Assembly: GCF_001949145.1 (NCBI RefSeq)
Contig: NW_019091444.1
Location: 59,684 to 123,683 of the forward strand
Origin: Acanthaster planci
Taxonomy: Eukaryota; Echinodermata; Asteroidea; Valvatida; Acanthasteridae
Reading direction: 5' to 3'
Length of the DNA stretch: 64,000 nucleotides
Shown: in pieces, positions 34,001 through 45,900 of the stretch
How positions within the stretch are numbered: the stretch's first letter is position 1
Layout of the letters: every line of letters starts with the position of its first letter
Made by a program: the position numbers and the translations under genes
The notes under the pieces: generated by a model
Database searches by the model: none
Seen by the model: the letters and a program-made list of their open reading frames with translations, nothing else
Told to the model about the DNA's origin: nothing

Positions 34001-35571
34001 ACCCGCCATACTGGCCAGTCCGTTTGCTGTCACGTTCGTCAGGGTGTATGGCCCGACGGTATGCCCAATCCATGCTTGGAAGTGTACCGCGTCCCCAGAC
34101 CCGCTGGGGTTTTGCAGACGTATCTCTTCCTCTAGCACCTGTGCAAAAAGTGGCCATATCGTGGGCTTTATTAACGAGACGAACATTTGGGATTGGGCTC
34201 ACCGAATCCACCTTATTTCCAGACCACTCTGACACCGGAAGGAGCCATACCTACAACCTCTCTGCTATAGAAAAAGGTCCATGTCTCCATAATTTGATCG
34301 AGAGCCAATTACATATCGGGATACCTAGATTATAACAATGACATGATACCTGGGAAGGTTTTTTTTTTTCATAATTTTTTCGTCAGCAATAAAAAGAAGA
34401 TGCGCGCCAAGCCCTAAGATTTATTTTATTGATGCGGTGAAAGAATGTATTGTCTTCTGCATCTCAAGATTGGTCCGTAGCTGGCAGGTATAGCTCTAGC
34501 ACCATTGGCTCTTATAGTTTGTTGGCATGGACCATGGGTGGCGTCTGTTCTGACCCATCTGGGTGCCATACTGAACGCATGCAATGGTAGTAATGTTCAT
34601 AGAATTTAAAAAAATCCCAATATTTCACGGTTTGATTCGCGTATAATACGAGGTTACAGTCCTCCAACATGGGGACGACATGCGTGACCATGTCCGATCG
34701 ATGACCGTGATAGTCAACTATTTGCTCGATTTCGCCTGGCTCCCATGCAGTATACAGTTTGAGCGTTAAGTTAGCTGCACCGTGGAAAAATGAATCAGAC
34801 AAATGCTGGCTGACCGAACAAGGCCCGTGTAACTCTTAACTAATCTCAAGAAGCCCTGTCAGTTTTCGAACATGTGTCTGCGGCCGTTCTGGACACGCGC
34901 GTCTGTGTTCTAGATCTTTAGCCAGTGACTTCCGTAGTGCGTGTGAGCTACGTTTCCAGCCTCAGCCAGAAACAGTCAGACTCGGGCACTCATTCCAAAA
35001 TGTTGCAGCCAGTGATTTCCTGCTGGTACCCTACTGCGTGTGTATGATTTGTAACTATAACTTGCCTTCGTTCCACTGCTTCCTTCTTGCTGTTTCATCT
35101 CCTGTTGAGCGGACTGGGGATCGTTAGGAGCTGAATAAAAAGACAGAGCAAGGAAGTTATAACACAAACTTCGTGCATTTTTCCATACAATGCTGCAGCG
35201 TAACAGTATACAAAAACAGCCAGTTTCCAATGCATGATACATTTGCTGTAAGCCTCCTGTTTTCGCACTGTGTTTGGACAGAAGATTTGAAATACACTTC
35301 ATTTTAAAGTCTACAGTTTACAAGAAATAGGTTTGGGAATCCCATCCATGAACGTCAACGAGTTAGAATTGGCAAATCAAAACCAAGGTCCACAGCTTAT
35401 TGAGTACAGTTGATTTGCAAATAAAGACAACAGAAAATTACCGGTGCATGTTTATTAATACACGTTTCACAGGGATTAGCAAACAATGTCAGGACAGTGT
35501 TACTAAGTATGACTAAGTATACTCATCGAATCCTCACCATCGTCATCTTGCTTTCCCACTGCGCAGCCCAT
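31088..35571 (-). CDS. Acylated PDZ-domain protein, tandem copy 3 (291 aa, eight exons)
   Basis: Exons in transcript order: 35571-35538, 35130-35066, 34138-33996, 33582-33477, 33097-33031, 32700-32506, 31682-31531, 31201-31088. They sum to 876 nt with intact frame. Exon lengths equal copy 2 except for the last exon, which is one codon longer. Exon 2 again uses a GC donor (AAG|gcaagt). The N-terminus MGCAVGKQ fits dual acylation. The PDZ exon reads RGDQLIGMNGQNIEKYSLEHV. The downstream region keeps VNAVEIYLPDENLYLGIDD, CTFYRYNYEGG and LSFPPDPRLWYEKIDTTGD. Introns are shorter than in copy 1. The gene lies head-to-head with MINDY3, about 7.4 kb from that gene's ATG. Open frames over eight exons in all three copies suggest that the copies are expressed, but no transcript data were seen. 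Confidence 0.78.
34512..34802 (-). CDS. Unrecognised 96-codon frame in PDZ copy 3 intron 2
   Basis: The frame opens MSDSFFHGAANLTLKLYTAW and includes THVVPMLEDCNLVLYANQTV and YWDFFKFYEHYYHCMRSVWH before a stop. The matching place in copy 2 (about 21510-21765, same strand) is clearly homologous (AANLTLK, YTAW, THVVPMLED) but has stops. Either it is a small gene or exon lost in copy 2, or an old element picked up before the copy 2/3 split. I do not recognise the sequence. Confidence 0.25.
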   Translation of the reverse strand: MSDSFFHGAANLTLKLYTAWEPGEIEQIVDYHGHRSDMVTHVVPMLEDCNLVLYANQTVKYWDFFKFYEHYYHCMRSVWHPDGSEQTPPMVHANKL

Positions 35572-36392
35572 AGTTTTGGTAAAATCGATTCTGCACCTGG
35601 AGGGTAAAAGTTGGAGACCAAACCAAACAAAAGTAACCCCAACTCTTCCCGAAAATCAAGAAAAATGCCCACGACACTCTTCCTTTTAAAGTTCTGAGAA
35701 GTAATAGGATGAATTCGGGACGACATTCCAAGGTACTTTCATCCCTGCCAAAATAGTCTGGTAGCCGGTCTCGTTAAGAAATGGCGTCTTAAACCTGATT
35801 GAAGTGCGTCTTTTGGGTCTACTCTTTCCCTCAAGAAATACAAGTCCAGTCCTGACTAACGAGTTCAAATCCTGAATACCAGCTCCGTCCTTTTTTTTTC
35901 AAAAAACAAACTCTAAAATGGACATATTTCAGACCATGGCGTGAAAATTGTGATTTGAGCAGTCAGCGCTGGAACTTTGAAGCCTTTTCACGTGCCTTCT
36001 ATCCACTGTTATTGTCCACTGTCAAGGATCTTTGCACGACTGATCCTCTAAGTTCTTGGCTGAGTGGACGTGTGCACAAGTCGGTGCCTGACACCGACTC
36101 GCAGACCTAGTATGGTTGCAAAGCAGAAGAATTCTGTTTGAAGGAAAATATGTACGTCGGAAGCCACTACTTACTTCGGTTTGATTTGGGTCTTTATCTG
36201 CCAGTTTTGCTTATCTGAGCTTATCCATATTTTTTCCCAACACATTCCTCTGATTTTTCTTGCATAAAATGTTATCATTCGCGAATTTCAAGCATGTATG
36301 ATTCGCCTTTCTGTTCTCATTAGTAGCACAGTAGCACGTATTTCGTATTTGCTATTACTTTATACATGTATGTGACTTTTAAACAATGCGGT

Positions 36393-36553
36393 CGATTCAC
36401 AGTAGTGCGTCTCCAAGAGTTTGTAACGAGTTGAACAATCACAGTGCGCAAAATCTGTCAACCCCATTCAAACGCGCGATTGGTCGAAAGGTTTCGCGCA
36501 CTGTGATTGGTCAACGCGTTGCAATCTCTTGGAGATGCACTATTGTGAATCGT
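36393..36553. mobile_element. Palindromic MITE, family 1, upstream of PDZ copy 3
   Basis: The left arm is CGATTCACAGTAGTGCGTCTCCAAGAG..., with the matching inverted right arm ending ATTGTGAATCG. It lies about 0.8 kb upstream of the PDZ copy 3 start. It is absent at the equivalent place in copies 1 and 2, so it inserted after the duplication. Confidence 0.75.
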
Positions 36554-38454
36554 CCGTTGGTCCTGTACACGTTGCGACAGTTTACAGGGGCAGAGATTGT
36601 TGTGGGCAAAGACAAGACGAGACATGGCATGAAGGAGTCCATGGCCTGACACCAGTAAATTATGCAAACAAACAGGAATCAATTCAGCTCGAAGTTGCCA
36701 GGAAATACGCGTATAGTTTTGGACTTGAGTCAAGTCTAATCGTCATGTGGCATAAAGATTTGCATCCCGGATGAAAGTGTTTATTACATGTACATCCCCA
36801 TCACTTCAGAGTAAAAGCATTGTGGGGGATTCCCGACGAGCCACCGTTAAAGAGTCAACAAGTTGAAGGTCAACACGCCCTGTACTCAATGTCGAGGACA
36901 TATAATACATGTAGATCCGTAAGATAATACAATGTACTTTTGATGGCACTTATGCAGAGGTTGCGGTACGAACTCACAAACAGACATGTGCATTTCACAA
37001 ACCACACTGCGCAGATAAGCTGTGGAGAACGTGTCTTGAACTCGTACGACAGTCTGAATCAGTGGAACCGCGACGCCAACAATCGACGACATTTTCCTGC
37101 GTCCTGTTTACGTTATAAATTTAATCCAACACTGTGGCTTCTTATGGGACTGTTCACGCTGATTGCCAAAGATCAGCTCGATAGTAGACGCGATGGTAGG
37201 TCTCAGGTCCTCCGTATCCAACATGATGTTGGGGTGGGGTGTTTGCTCTTCTTTATTTCTTCATGTCAGACCTGTCTATACTACGAGGGAAACAGTTAAA
37301 CAAAACCCGTCAGGGGGGCAAGTTACCTCCTGCCAACCCCCTCACGGATACACCACTGGACGAGTCATTATAATGGTGTTTTTCCCCGCGAGAACTTCAG
37401 TGGAAATCCGGCCATCAGCGCGGCTCTAATAACAGGGTAATTGACAGTTTCATCACTAAATGGATCACTGGACGGTCGATCATCTGGAAGTTCAGGACGA
37501 ACAACCAACGTCCCCTCGCAACAACGTGAAAAATATGCAAGTACGTGTAGACGTTTCAGCAGATCCAGATTCGGATTCAGAACATGTGTATGCTCAGTGA
37601 CCCTTCCCCATTTGAAATCCATGCATAACAACCTCTGCTGCAGCTCATTGTTTTTGGTGCCCCTTGATTAAAATGTGATCGCCCCGGGTGCCCCCCCCCC
37701 AGCATAATAGTTGCGCCGCTGTGTACACGCCGCGTGGATCGTGCGTGGAGGACAAAACCAAACCAACTAGCCTAAGTCAAGCGCAAAAGGGGAATGACCC
37801 GCAGGGTTTGAAAACTCGACCAGTTTTTCAACGATATCGCGCTTTATATCGATTGAGCACATCGTCGTACCGTCATCCCGTATTGGTCTTATAGGGTGCG
37901 TGCGAGCGAGCTACTCGTGTTAAACACGAGTATACTCCTGAGCGTTCAAACGGCTTGAGTACGACCCGCGGGTCAGCGAGAGTATACTCTTGCTATGAAA
38001 CGGGGACTAGTATCCTGCACCCGAGTGTAATGCGCACGCATCCTACTCGTGTTAGCACTGCATGTAACAGGAGTAGCTGCGCGAACGCACACACCCATGG
38101 CTCCTATTTCGGGATTAAATGTGAACTTTGCATGCCATAATATAGATGCAACAAACTCTGGAGTACGTTGTTTTGTAACTATAATAAAGACACCAGAACG
38201 AGAACAGGAATAATAATATACTCAGCTCCGTACGCAGTTGTTTCAACAAACCTTCGTCCGTGTGTAAACAATCATACAAAATTTGATATGAAATAATATT
38301 AACAGTGTGTCAGATTTAACGAGTCAAGATTTCCTGACGTGACGAGCACAGGAACCCCCACGAAAAGCAGGTTCATGCAACTGACTCTGTTTTTTTTCTA
38401 TACACGGGTATATTGTACAGGTACATGTCCACATTACTGGCGAGGGGCGTTGCT

Positions 38455-38903
38455 GGGTGTAGTCCACTAATTCCAGCCCATTAAACAGTGTAAACTTGAC
38501 ACTGTTCAGGCACTATAACGTGCATACCAACATCCCTGACGTTTCTGAAGCACAGATTAAATTATTGTCTGGTCCCTAATCTTTCATATCTTTTCAGTTT
38601 TCTGCGGGTGAAAAGATTACGCTTTTATTTCATTCCCACAAAACAAAATCACTCCCCCCCATTTTTTTCCAAAGTCTGCTTGCAGCCATTTTTTCAAGTG
38701 ACAACCATTTTTCAACAGTATTTTTCAGCCATTCTGCTCTCCGATGAAAGCCCAAAGATTACGGAAATGATCTTGGCAAGATTCCATCTCACCATTTTAG
38801 GGGCCAAACAATCTCCGTTCATTTTCTTCAAAAGATACTGGGGGGGGCATTTTTAATGCTAATGAGCTGGCCAGAAATTCTCACTTGAAGTTAGACTGCA
38901 CCC
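38455..38903. mobile_element. Second copy of the GGGTGCAG TIR element, opposite orientation
   Basis: It begins GGGTGTAGTCCACTAATTCC and ends GTTAGACTGCACCC. Inside, it shares the CATTAAAAATGCCCCC, AGATTGTTTGGCCCCTAAAA and GAGCTGGCCAGAAATT blocks with 26912-27233 in reverse complement. It is about 130 bp longer, with extra TTTTTCAGCCATT-type sequence. I found no clear target duplication. Confidence 0.7.
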
Positions 38904-39661
38904 GTAGATGTCTTGTCCACAACCTGCGCGGTGCATTGATCGTAGAGCTCTACCAAGCCGTCGGCCACTTTTCCTCATGTGCTTTGTGAACTTTTCTTTT
39001 GTCCGAAGTATCGATCGACCGCGAACGTTGAAACTTTTCTAAGACTGAAACAACAGCTGTAATAACTACGAGAGATAAGAGGCGCAGTCTACCCACAGGT
39101 CACCGTTTTCAATAATATGTAACACACTTACCGTTGTCCTCCGGCCGTGGGTACTAGGAGCACATGCAGGCCCACTGCGTGTTTTCGAGACACTGCTGGT
39201 GTTGGTGTTACAGGTCGTATTCTGCAACAGAGGACAGCTTGAGTCATGTCCGGGTCGGGTCTATCCGCCCCGAGCTGAATTGCACCCCCAATCGGTGAAA
39301 GAAAGACAGGTGGTTACAAGCGGGTTCTTGCACGCGTTCTGCGTGTATTGATTTGCTTACACGTGTAAGTCAAACTTACACGAGAGCGTTCGTTTAGCCA
39401 TCACGTGATCCTCGTGCCCGCTCTGGTGTCAGGCACTACTACCCCGGCTGGCGAGCGGATCTCTGGAGGCTGCTCGAGTGTAATGACGTCATGGATGGAC
39501 TGTTCGTGCATGGACGTACATGATGGAACGTGGCGGGGACTTGACCTTTTTCCTAGAATGCCTTGGCGAGTACACTGCAGCGTTCGATTACCCTCATTTC
39601 GAGGCTTCCCTTGCGTGTAACACTGCAGGGAAGGCAATCAAACGCACCCTATACATGCCGG

Positions 39662-39785
39662 AGTAAATTAGTTACGCGTAGTCAGCGTGCTCCACGTCAA
39701 ACGTGCATATACTTGCGCACCTCATGGCGCACCTGTATGCGGGGAGTACTAAAAAACACGCCCTCCTTTGTTCCGCTCGGAGCAG
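39662..39785 (+). repeat. Dispersed repeat, copy 2 of 2
   Basis: It is a direct-orientation match to 2776-2902, located next to an assembly gap and upstream of MINDY3. No C1GALT1 sequence follows it. Confidence 0.75.
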
Positions 39786-39905
39786 ATTGTGGCTACGGCT
39801 TAGAATTGGGCCATTGTCAGGCTGCGTTGAAGAACCGTATGTGTCTTTTTTATATAACGCGTTTTGCCCTTACCCAACGTATATTAATAAGCTCTGTATG
39901 CTCAG

Positions 39906-40279
39906 NNNNNNNNNNNNNNNNNNNNNNNNNNNNNNNNNNNNNNNNNNNNNNNNNNNNNNNNNNNNNNNNNNNNNNNNNNNNNNNNNNNNNNNNNNNNNNN
40001 NNNNNNNNNNNNNNNNNNNNNNNNNNNNNNNNNNNNNNNNNNNNNNNNNNNNNNNNNNNNNNNNNNNNNNNNNNNNNNNNNNNNNNNNNNNNNNNNNNNN
40101 NNNNNNNNNNNNNNNNNNNNNNNNNNNNNNNNNNNNNNNNNNNNNNNNNNNNNNNNNNNNNNNNNNNNNNNNNNNNNNNNNNNNNNNNNNNNNNNNNNNN
40201 NNNNNNNNNNNNNNNNNNNNNNNNNNNNNNNNNNNNNNNNNNNNNNNNNNNNNNNNNNNNNNNNNNNNNNNNNNNNNNN
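39906..40279. other. Assembly gap (N)
   Basis: There are 374 Ns. The two sides share TATATAACGCGTTTTGCCC / TATGTAACGGGTTTTGCCC and ACCCAACG. On the right side, GAGTCAGGTGAAGCAGCGGG occurs twice about 101 bases apart (40323 and 40424), so the gap probably hides a tandem repeat. Confidence 0.95.
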
Positions 40280-41985
40280 AACCACTCGACTACCGAGCTT
40301 GCCGGGGTCGGCTTGCCGGTCCGAGTCAGGTGAAGCAGCGGGTACCGCGAACTATTTTCAAGATGTATTTTTGCGTTGGGGAGATGTTTATTTATGTAAC
40401 GGGTTTTGCCCTTTACCCAACGAGTCAGGTGAAGCAGCGGGTATGTGTCTTGATGTGAAGCACATTGGTGTAAACATTCTCTGGTTGGTAAATGACTTCG
40501 TCAGCAAGGCAGTGCGCGCCACGATGTACAGGCTCCCATTGGACGATCTCTGAAGTTGCGCGTTAACTGTGCATGTGCAATGGGCGTGGTTTAAACTGCG
40601 GTGACGTCATAATTACGAACCGGATAATGGAGATCAATGGTGTAAATGGCATGCCAAGAGCGAGAACCAGGGCGAGAACCAACACGCGCGCGTATTCCAT
40701 CGTTTCTTCTGCGCTCAAGGCTCACTAATATATTGTGGTCCCATTGGAATTTTACAGCTATCATCGGGAGCGATTACAGAGATATTTTCATAAATCACGA
40801 ATATCGGACTTCTGGCGTCCAACTCGGCGTGTTTTGCGCACAATAACCTCCAACACGTGGGCCTATTTTGCCTAGAGGCGGGCGGCTACATTGAGAGCTG
40901 AGTGCAAAGTTTTACTCCAATTTTGCGAGTGTTTCCGGCGAAGGCCAAGGGCGAATACAAACAGTTCGCGTGGCTATCTCCCATAAACTTGAAAATAAAA
41001 GGGAAGTTCTGGCCACAATATTGAATTTCCAAAGGGAAGCGGGAAGTCAGCCTCCCCTTGAGAGTCACCGGGGCGGCGCTGTTTCTGTCCGATTTTGCAC
41101 TGTTTTCAATGGGCGCGTATTTAGTGCGATACAGGTTGATCCTCACGCTGCGAGGCCGCCAAGGCGTGTTGTGTTGCTGGCATAGAGTGCAAACGTTACA
41201 ACGACTTTACCTGTTCACAATATTTATGCAAAAATACCCCAAACGTCTTTGCAAAGGTCACCCGAAACACGTGATAAAACCAAAACATAAAAATGCACGA
41301 AAATAGGCTATTTTGTATTCAGTGATTTGTATTCAACATCGTTCGTTCACATGTGAAGTCGACAGAAGCGAGTGTCGATTCTTAACCCATCATGTGCTGA
41401 TTTGTATCGACGCCAAAAGCCAATTTATTCGAAAATCAACTGGATCGATCTCTCAGCCAGTTGATGAATTACCATCGGGGAATATTGAAAACCACAGCGC
41501 GCCAGATTTAAGCTCTTGAGCTTGACTTTGAAGAATCTTTCTATATGTTAATGACCAACGGGACGGTGTCCAGATGGGTTTCACATTCCTATAGAAAAAA
41601 AAAGTAATGTCATGGACATCGCGACAGCAACAGACAAAACTGCTTGTGTCAAAAGACTCCTCGAGTCAACGCAACATCACTGAGTGAACAGACGAACTGA
41701 TTCAGACGTCTTGTTACCTTGCCGGCGCTCAGTGGATGGTCCTGAACAATAAGTCACCACAGAGCTAAAACCTTTTTAAAGCTTTTTGTAAGAACACCAA
41801 AGAATAAAACTGAGTTGACAGGTACGTTAGCCTACTAGTGCATGACGTACGCATTTTAAAAAGATTTTTTTCAAAGTTTGTATTGTGAGATGATTTTTCC
41901 TGTTTGTTTTTTAGAAGTTTGTTTTTTTCACGATTTTTCCAGGCTTTTACGAGATCCACTTTCAGAAATGTTTCTAACTGACTAA

Positions 41986-42054
41986 AAAATATGATAATAT
42001 ATATATAAGTTTATATATATAATATAAAATATGATATATATAAGTTTATTTCTT
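41986..42054 (+). repeat. AT-rich microsatellite with duplicated ATATAAGTTTAT
   Basis: ATATATATAAGTTTATATAT and GATATATATAAGTTTATTTC are two adjacent copies in an almost pure A/T stretch upstream of MINDY3. Confidence 0.75.
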
Positions 42055-42541
42055 TATTTTCGGATTCATTCTTACTGGACATTGCCCCAAGAAGAAATCG
42101 TTTGTTTTGAGTTGACTGATTGAGGCCGTAATATGATCAGATCATAGCTTCATTGCTGTCATATTCATCATAAGTAGACATTACTTGCGTGATGCATAGT
42201 AGGCTTCGAGGGCATTGAGGTCCCTGCCTACAGCCCATCCCTTAAAATGGCCTTGAAAAATTTTATTTAAAAAAATTTAAACAGTAGGTCTGATGAAGGT
42301 TTGAATTATGCTATACTTTATGGCACAAGTGGGTTTCCGTAGATGGGCATGGGAAACACTCACAGACTAGACGTGTAAAACGCAATCTGTGGGAACATGC
42401 CGGTACTGGTCCGGATTTATAGGCTGCGGCCGGATAAGCTCCAGCCGACCGCAGTATTCGCCATATTCGGTGTCCGAATCTGTTGTCTGAAGCTGGGTCT
42501 AGGTCTCACTCCATTGGACTTAAATACATGTACGCTAACAT

Positions 42542-42778
42542 AGGCTGTTTTCCAATACGCAACTTCGTCTCCGTCTCAGGCTTCGTGTAGGAAGCCAATC
42601 CCTGATTGTGGCCTGAAGCATTTAACTTGAATTGAAGTACTGTAATGTTTGGCTCTTTTAAATCTTACTTGATGTTTTGTGGCACGATCAGACTTACTAT
42701 TGCGCTTACATCCTCAAAGTCAGGAAATAAAAAACAGCTGAGGCCTGAGACGGAGCCCAAGCCCTAGCTCTGGAAGCC
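42542..42778. mobile_element. TIR element, family 2, copy 2, near MINDY3 start
   Basis: It has the same order as 30092-30331, including TTTTCCAATACGCAACTTCG, GTCTCAGGCTTC, GATGTTTTGTGGCACGATCA and the inverted GAGGCCTGAGACGGAG. The outer right end is worn. It lies about 160 bp upstream of the MINDY3 ATG, within likely promoter DNA. Confidence 0.75.
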
Positions 42779-42933
42779 CGTTTTTAATGGACCGCGCCCT
42801 CTATAGTAGAGGTCTATTAAATTTATTACATGCAAGTACATGTACAATATATATGTACATGTACGTGCCAACTCGCTGCCCTGCTTGATTTTTGTGGACA
42901 TTTGGCGCAAGCATCACAGTTTGTATCAGAATA

Positions 42934-45900
42934 ATGGCTTCCACTAGTAAGCAGGAACAGCAAGGGTCATCGTTGGGGGCTAGTATGCTGGAGGAAGTGG
43001 TGCGTTTGACGTGGGGTCCACAGCTGAAGGAGGATGTCTTTGCGAGATGGTGTCAAGGTGATTTTTTTTTTTGTATTATCAAGCCATTGGGACAGTAGGC
43101 TGTGAGCAGGGTGGGGCATGTATTTCCGACAGCGACCACTGTCATGCTATCGGTATACTACACAAATCGCCCAAGATGTGACTGTTAACGTGCAGTCCTC
43201 TTGCATCGCCCCATTACTTTAATGTTGTCCAACATTGCCTTGAACGTTTTCACATCTGGTGCTGATTTTCCACGTATGAATGTTACGAGTATACAGTGAC
43301 TTCCAGTACTTAAGCTGTAGCAGTCCTTACTAGTTTTGGGGATTATGTCACAGCTTATTGGGAAATTCTCACTTTTAAGACTTGGCTTCCTGTTACTGTT
43401 AGGCAGTGGATATTATTAAACTGGCTACAGCAAAAATTCTGTGACGGGATTCTGCCGGTAGACCTTTCTGATTGGTCCAAATCCATGACGTATTTGCCGT
43501 TGCCGGTTCAATATCCACTGCCTTCTTGTGAACACATATATATTCAATGTTTATGCAGTAAGCTTCATTCTCCCCTAAATCACCAGATATAAGAAGGGCC
43601 TTAAATCCTTCCCACAGTGCCTTTCCGCCATTGGGGAAATCACCCATGTGGTGTTAGATCTAGCATTAAGGCTTGTAATCATGACAGATCACTTCTCAAT
43701 CCGTGACCGTGGTGACTTCAGTTGCTTCATTGTCAGATTGTAATGCGTGCACAAGGTAAAATAAAAAAAAAATCTCCCGAGGCTGCAAAGTGAAACCAGC
43801 CCCATAAGGTGGCTCATTCATAAGGCAGCACGGACATTCGGGACTCTCGCAAAATGGTGGGTAGTAACCAATTAAAACAGCAACTATGGCAACGTATACG
43901 GATTACACAATCATTTCTTTGATCAGTACATACGGGCCCGTTCATTGCAGTTGTTTTCAATGGTTGCCACCCGCCATTTTGCGAAACTCCCGGATGCCTG
44001 CGCCGCCCCCATAGATGTATTGGACTACGGGCAGGTACAGTGAGCCACATAATACTTGATACATCCACTTTACAGCTTTTTGTGTTGAGAGTTTCTGTCG
44101 CAAACATGGCTTAGGGTCCCTGAAAATGAGATCCATGTGACCAGTTGCTCTCTGCACAATCGGGCGATGGCTGTTCCCATTCCTGGTTGTGGAAGTCTTC
44201 TTCGAAAAACATGAAGTAAGGTTGGAGATTTCATACAGGATTGACTCATAGTGCAACACAGTCACACGATCCTGTTTGCTTGACTGATCATGCCAAAACA
44301 ATTGTGCTTATGACTGCCACCTACAAACTTGGGCCTCTTGCTTGTTGTTGCCTTGTGATAGGTTTTACCTTCAGCGAGCACGAGCCCACTGCTCTCATGC
44401 AACATGAGGGTGGGCCGTGTGCCGTGATCGCTCCCCTGCAGGCGTTCATCCTCAAGGCTTTGCTCTTCCAGGGAGAACCTCCGGTGGAGTGGAGACAGTT
44501 GGACGGTAAGTTTGAGGATTCTGCCCCATCTGCTCAGACCATTTCTGCATACACAACTGGTACATGTATTGTGTGTATGCGGATCAGTGGACGTATGTGC
44601 CATTTGGGTGTTTCTTATACTTGTTCTGAACCACATTATTAAGTGCACTGTATTTGCATTTATCTCTGCCCATTAGGCCTATTGAGGTGTTTCACATGAC
44701 ATAGCATGACTTTCAGATGTATATCAGGAAGCGTACCACGTCCGTGGAAGCACATTTTTTATTGTCCATTTTGTGTACCGTACTCAACAATTTTGAGAGA
44801 CTGTGAAGGCATGCACATTTCAGCGTACATCTAAAAATTGAGTGGTGACCATCAAATACCATTTGACTAAAAGTCCTCTTTGAAGCATCACTGAGATTGC
44901 CCGAGTCCATCTCACCTCATAGGGACTGTTTGCCCCTCGAATGGGAGGATAAATCACTGACATAGCATCTTAGTAGATTGTGGTACAGTGTCTTGCTTGA
45001 GGACACACTCACCACATTTCATTCAATTGGACTGTGACCAGCGGACTGCAGAAGTACCTAAAATCAGTTCAGAGGGTCTCCAAGATCAGCTTCATCTAGA
45101 GATCCCATTTGGAACCTTGCAACTGTGCCTTATGGTCAAATTCAGAAAGCTCATTTCAAAACACCAGTGATTAAAAGCCGAGTTCCAGGTGCGTGCTTGA
45201 AAGCCAAAACTCGCTATTATAATCCCGCCATCAAATGTCAGGTGATCAGTGCCGGGCTCTCCTACTGGCTGCCATGACGGAGGTTCTGCAGACTGTCAGC
45301 AGTGGGGGCGGGTACTACCTCGTCCTGAAGGCGGACAAGCAGGACGCCATGTTGGAGGAGGGGGCGGTGATTGAGAATGTAGTGGAGGCGGCGCAGGGCG
45401 AGGGCAGCAACCATGAGATTTTCCACGCCGGTTTGAGGTAAAAATAAGAATGATTGAGGAGCTACCGTCCATTACATGTTTGTCATTGTTTAAGTCAGGA
45501 CCCTGGAACTCCATCACAAGAACCATGACTGGGCCTCCAGTCTGAATTCAAGTCACAAGCTATTCAAATTAATTGCAACAAAAGCATTCCTTTGTCCGCG
45601 TTCACCCTATTATTTGTGACTGGTCTTGCATGCGTCTGGTCTTGTGATGTCGCAATTACAACACTGGTGTTTATGACCACCCTTCTGTGATTTGATCTTC
45701 TTTCCTTTTTACTGTCATGGATAGCACTCTTTTTCTATATTTCATGGCAGGTTACAGCCATTTGACTGCATTGAGGATGTGAACCGAGGTCTGGAGTCGA
45801 CTCATGAGATGTTCCTAGCAGACTCTGGCTTGCTCCTCTTTCTGTACTCGGTACTTCTAACTAAGGCAAGTGCCTGAGTTAAAGTTCTAGTTTTAAATGA

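Larger units (their letters stand above)
35572..42933. other. Region between PDZ copy 3 and MINDY3
   Basis: No gene is visible. It holds family 1 and 2 MITEs, the TIR element at 38455, a perfect palindrome ACTCGTGTTAAACACGAGT near 37912, and an N gap. A block at 40485-40625 recurs diverged at 47510-47700 inside MINDY3 intron 5. Confidence 0.5.
28131..45150. repeat. Tandem segmental duplication, copy 3, running into intact MINDY3
   Basis: This has the same order as copy 2, with PDZ copy 3 and then the real MINDY3 5' end. It is longer than copy 2 mainly because about 3.5 kb of unrelated repeat-rich DNA, including an N gap, lies between about 39.3 and 42.87 kb. The junction with copy 2 lies between 27990 and 28131. 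Confidence 0.75.

Noticed and set aside
39563-40458. Long + and - frames of over 120 codons across the N gap
   Set aside because: They are made of Ns; no real sequence supports them.
44262-44648. 128-codon - strand frame over MINDY3 exon 2
   Set aside because: It is antisense to the catalytic-Cys exon and has no independent support.
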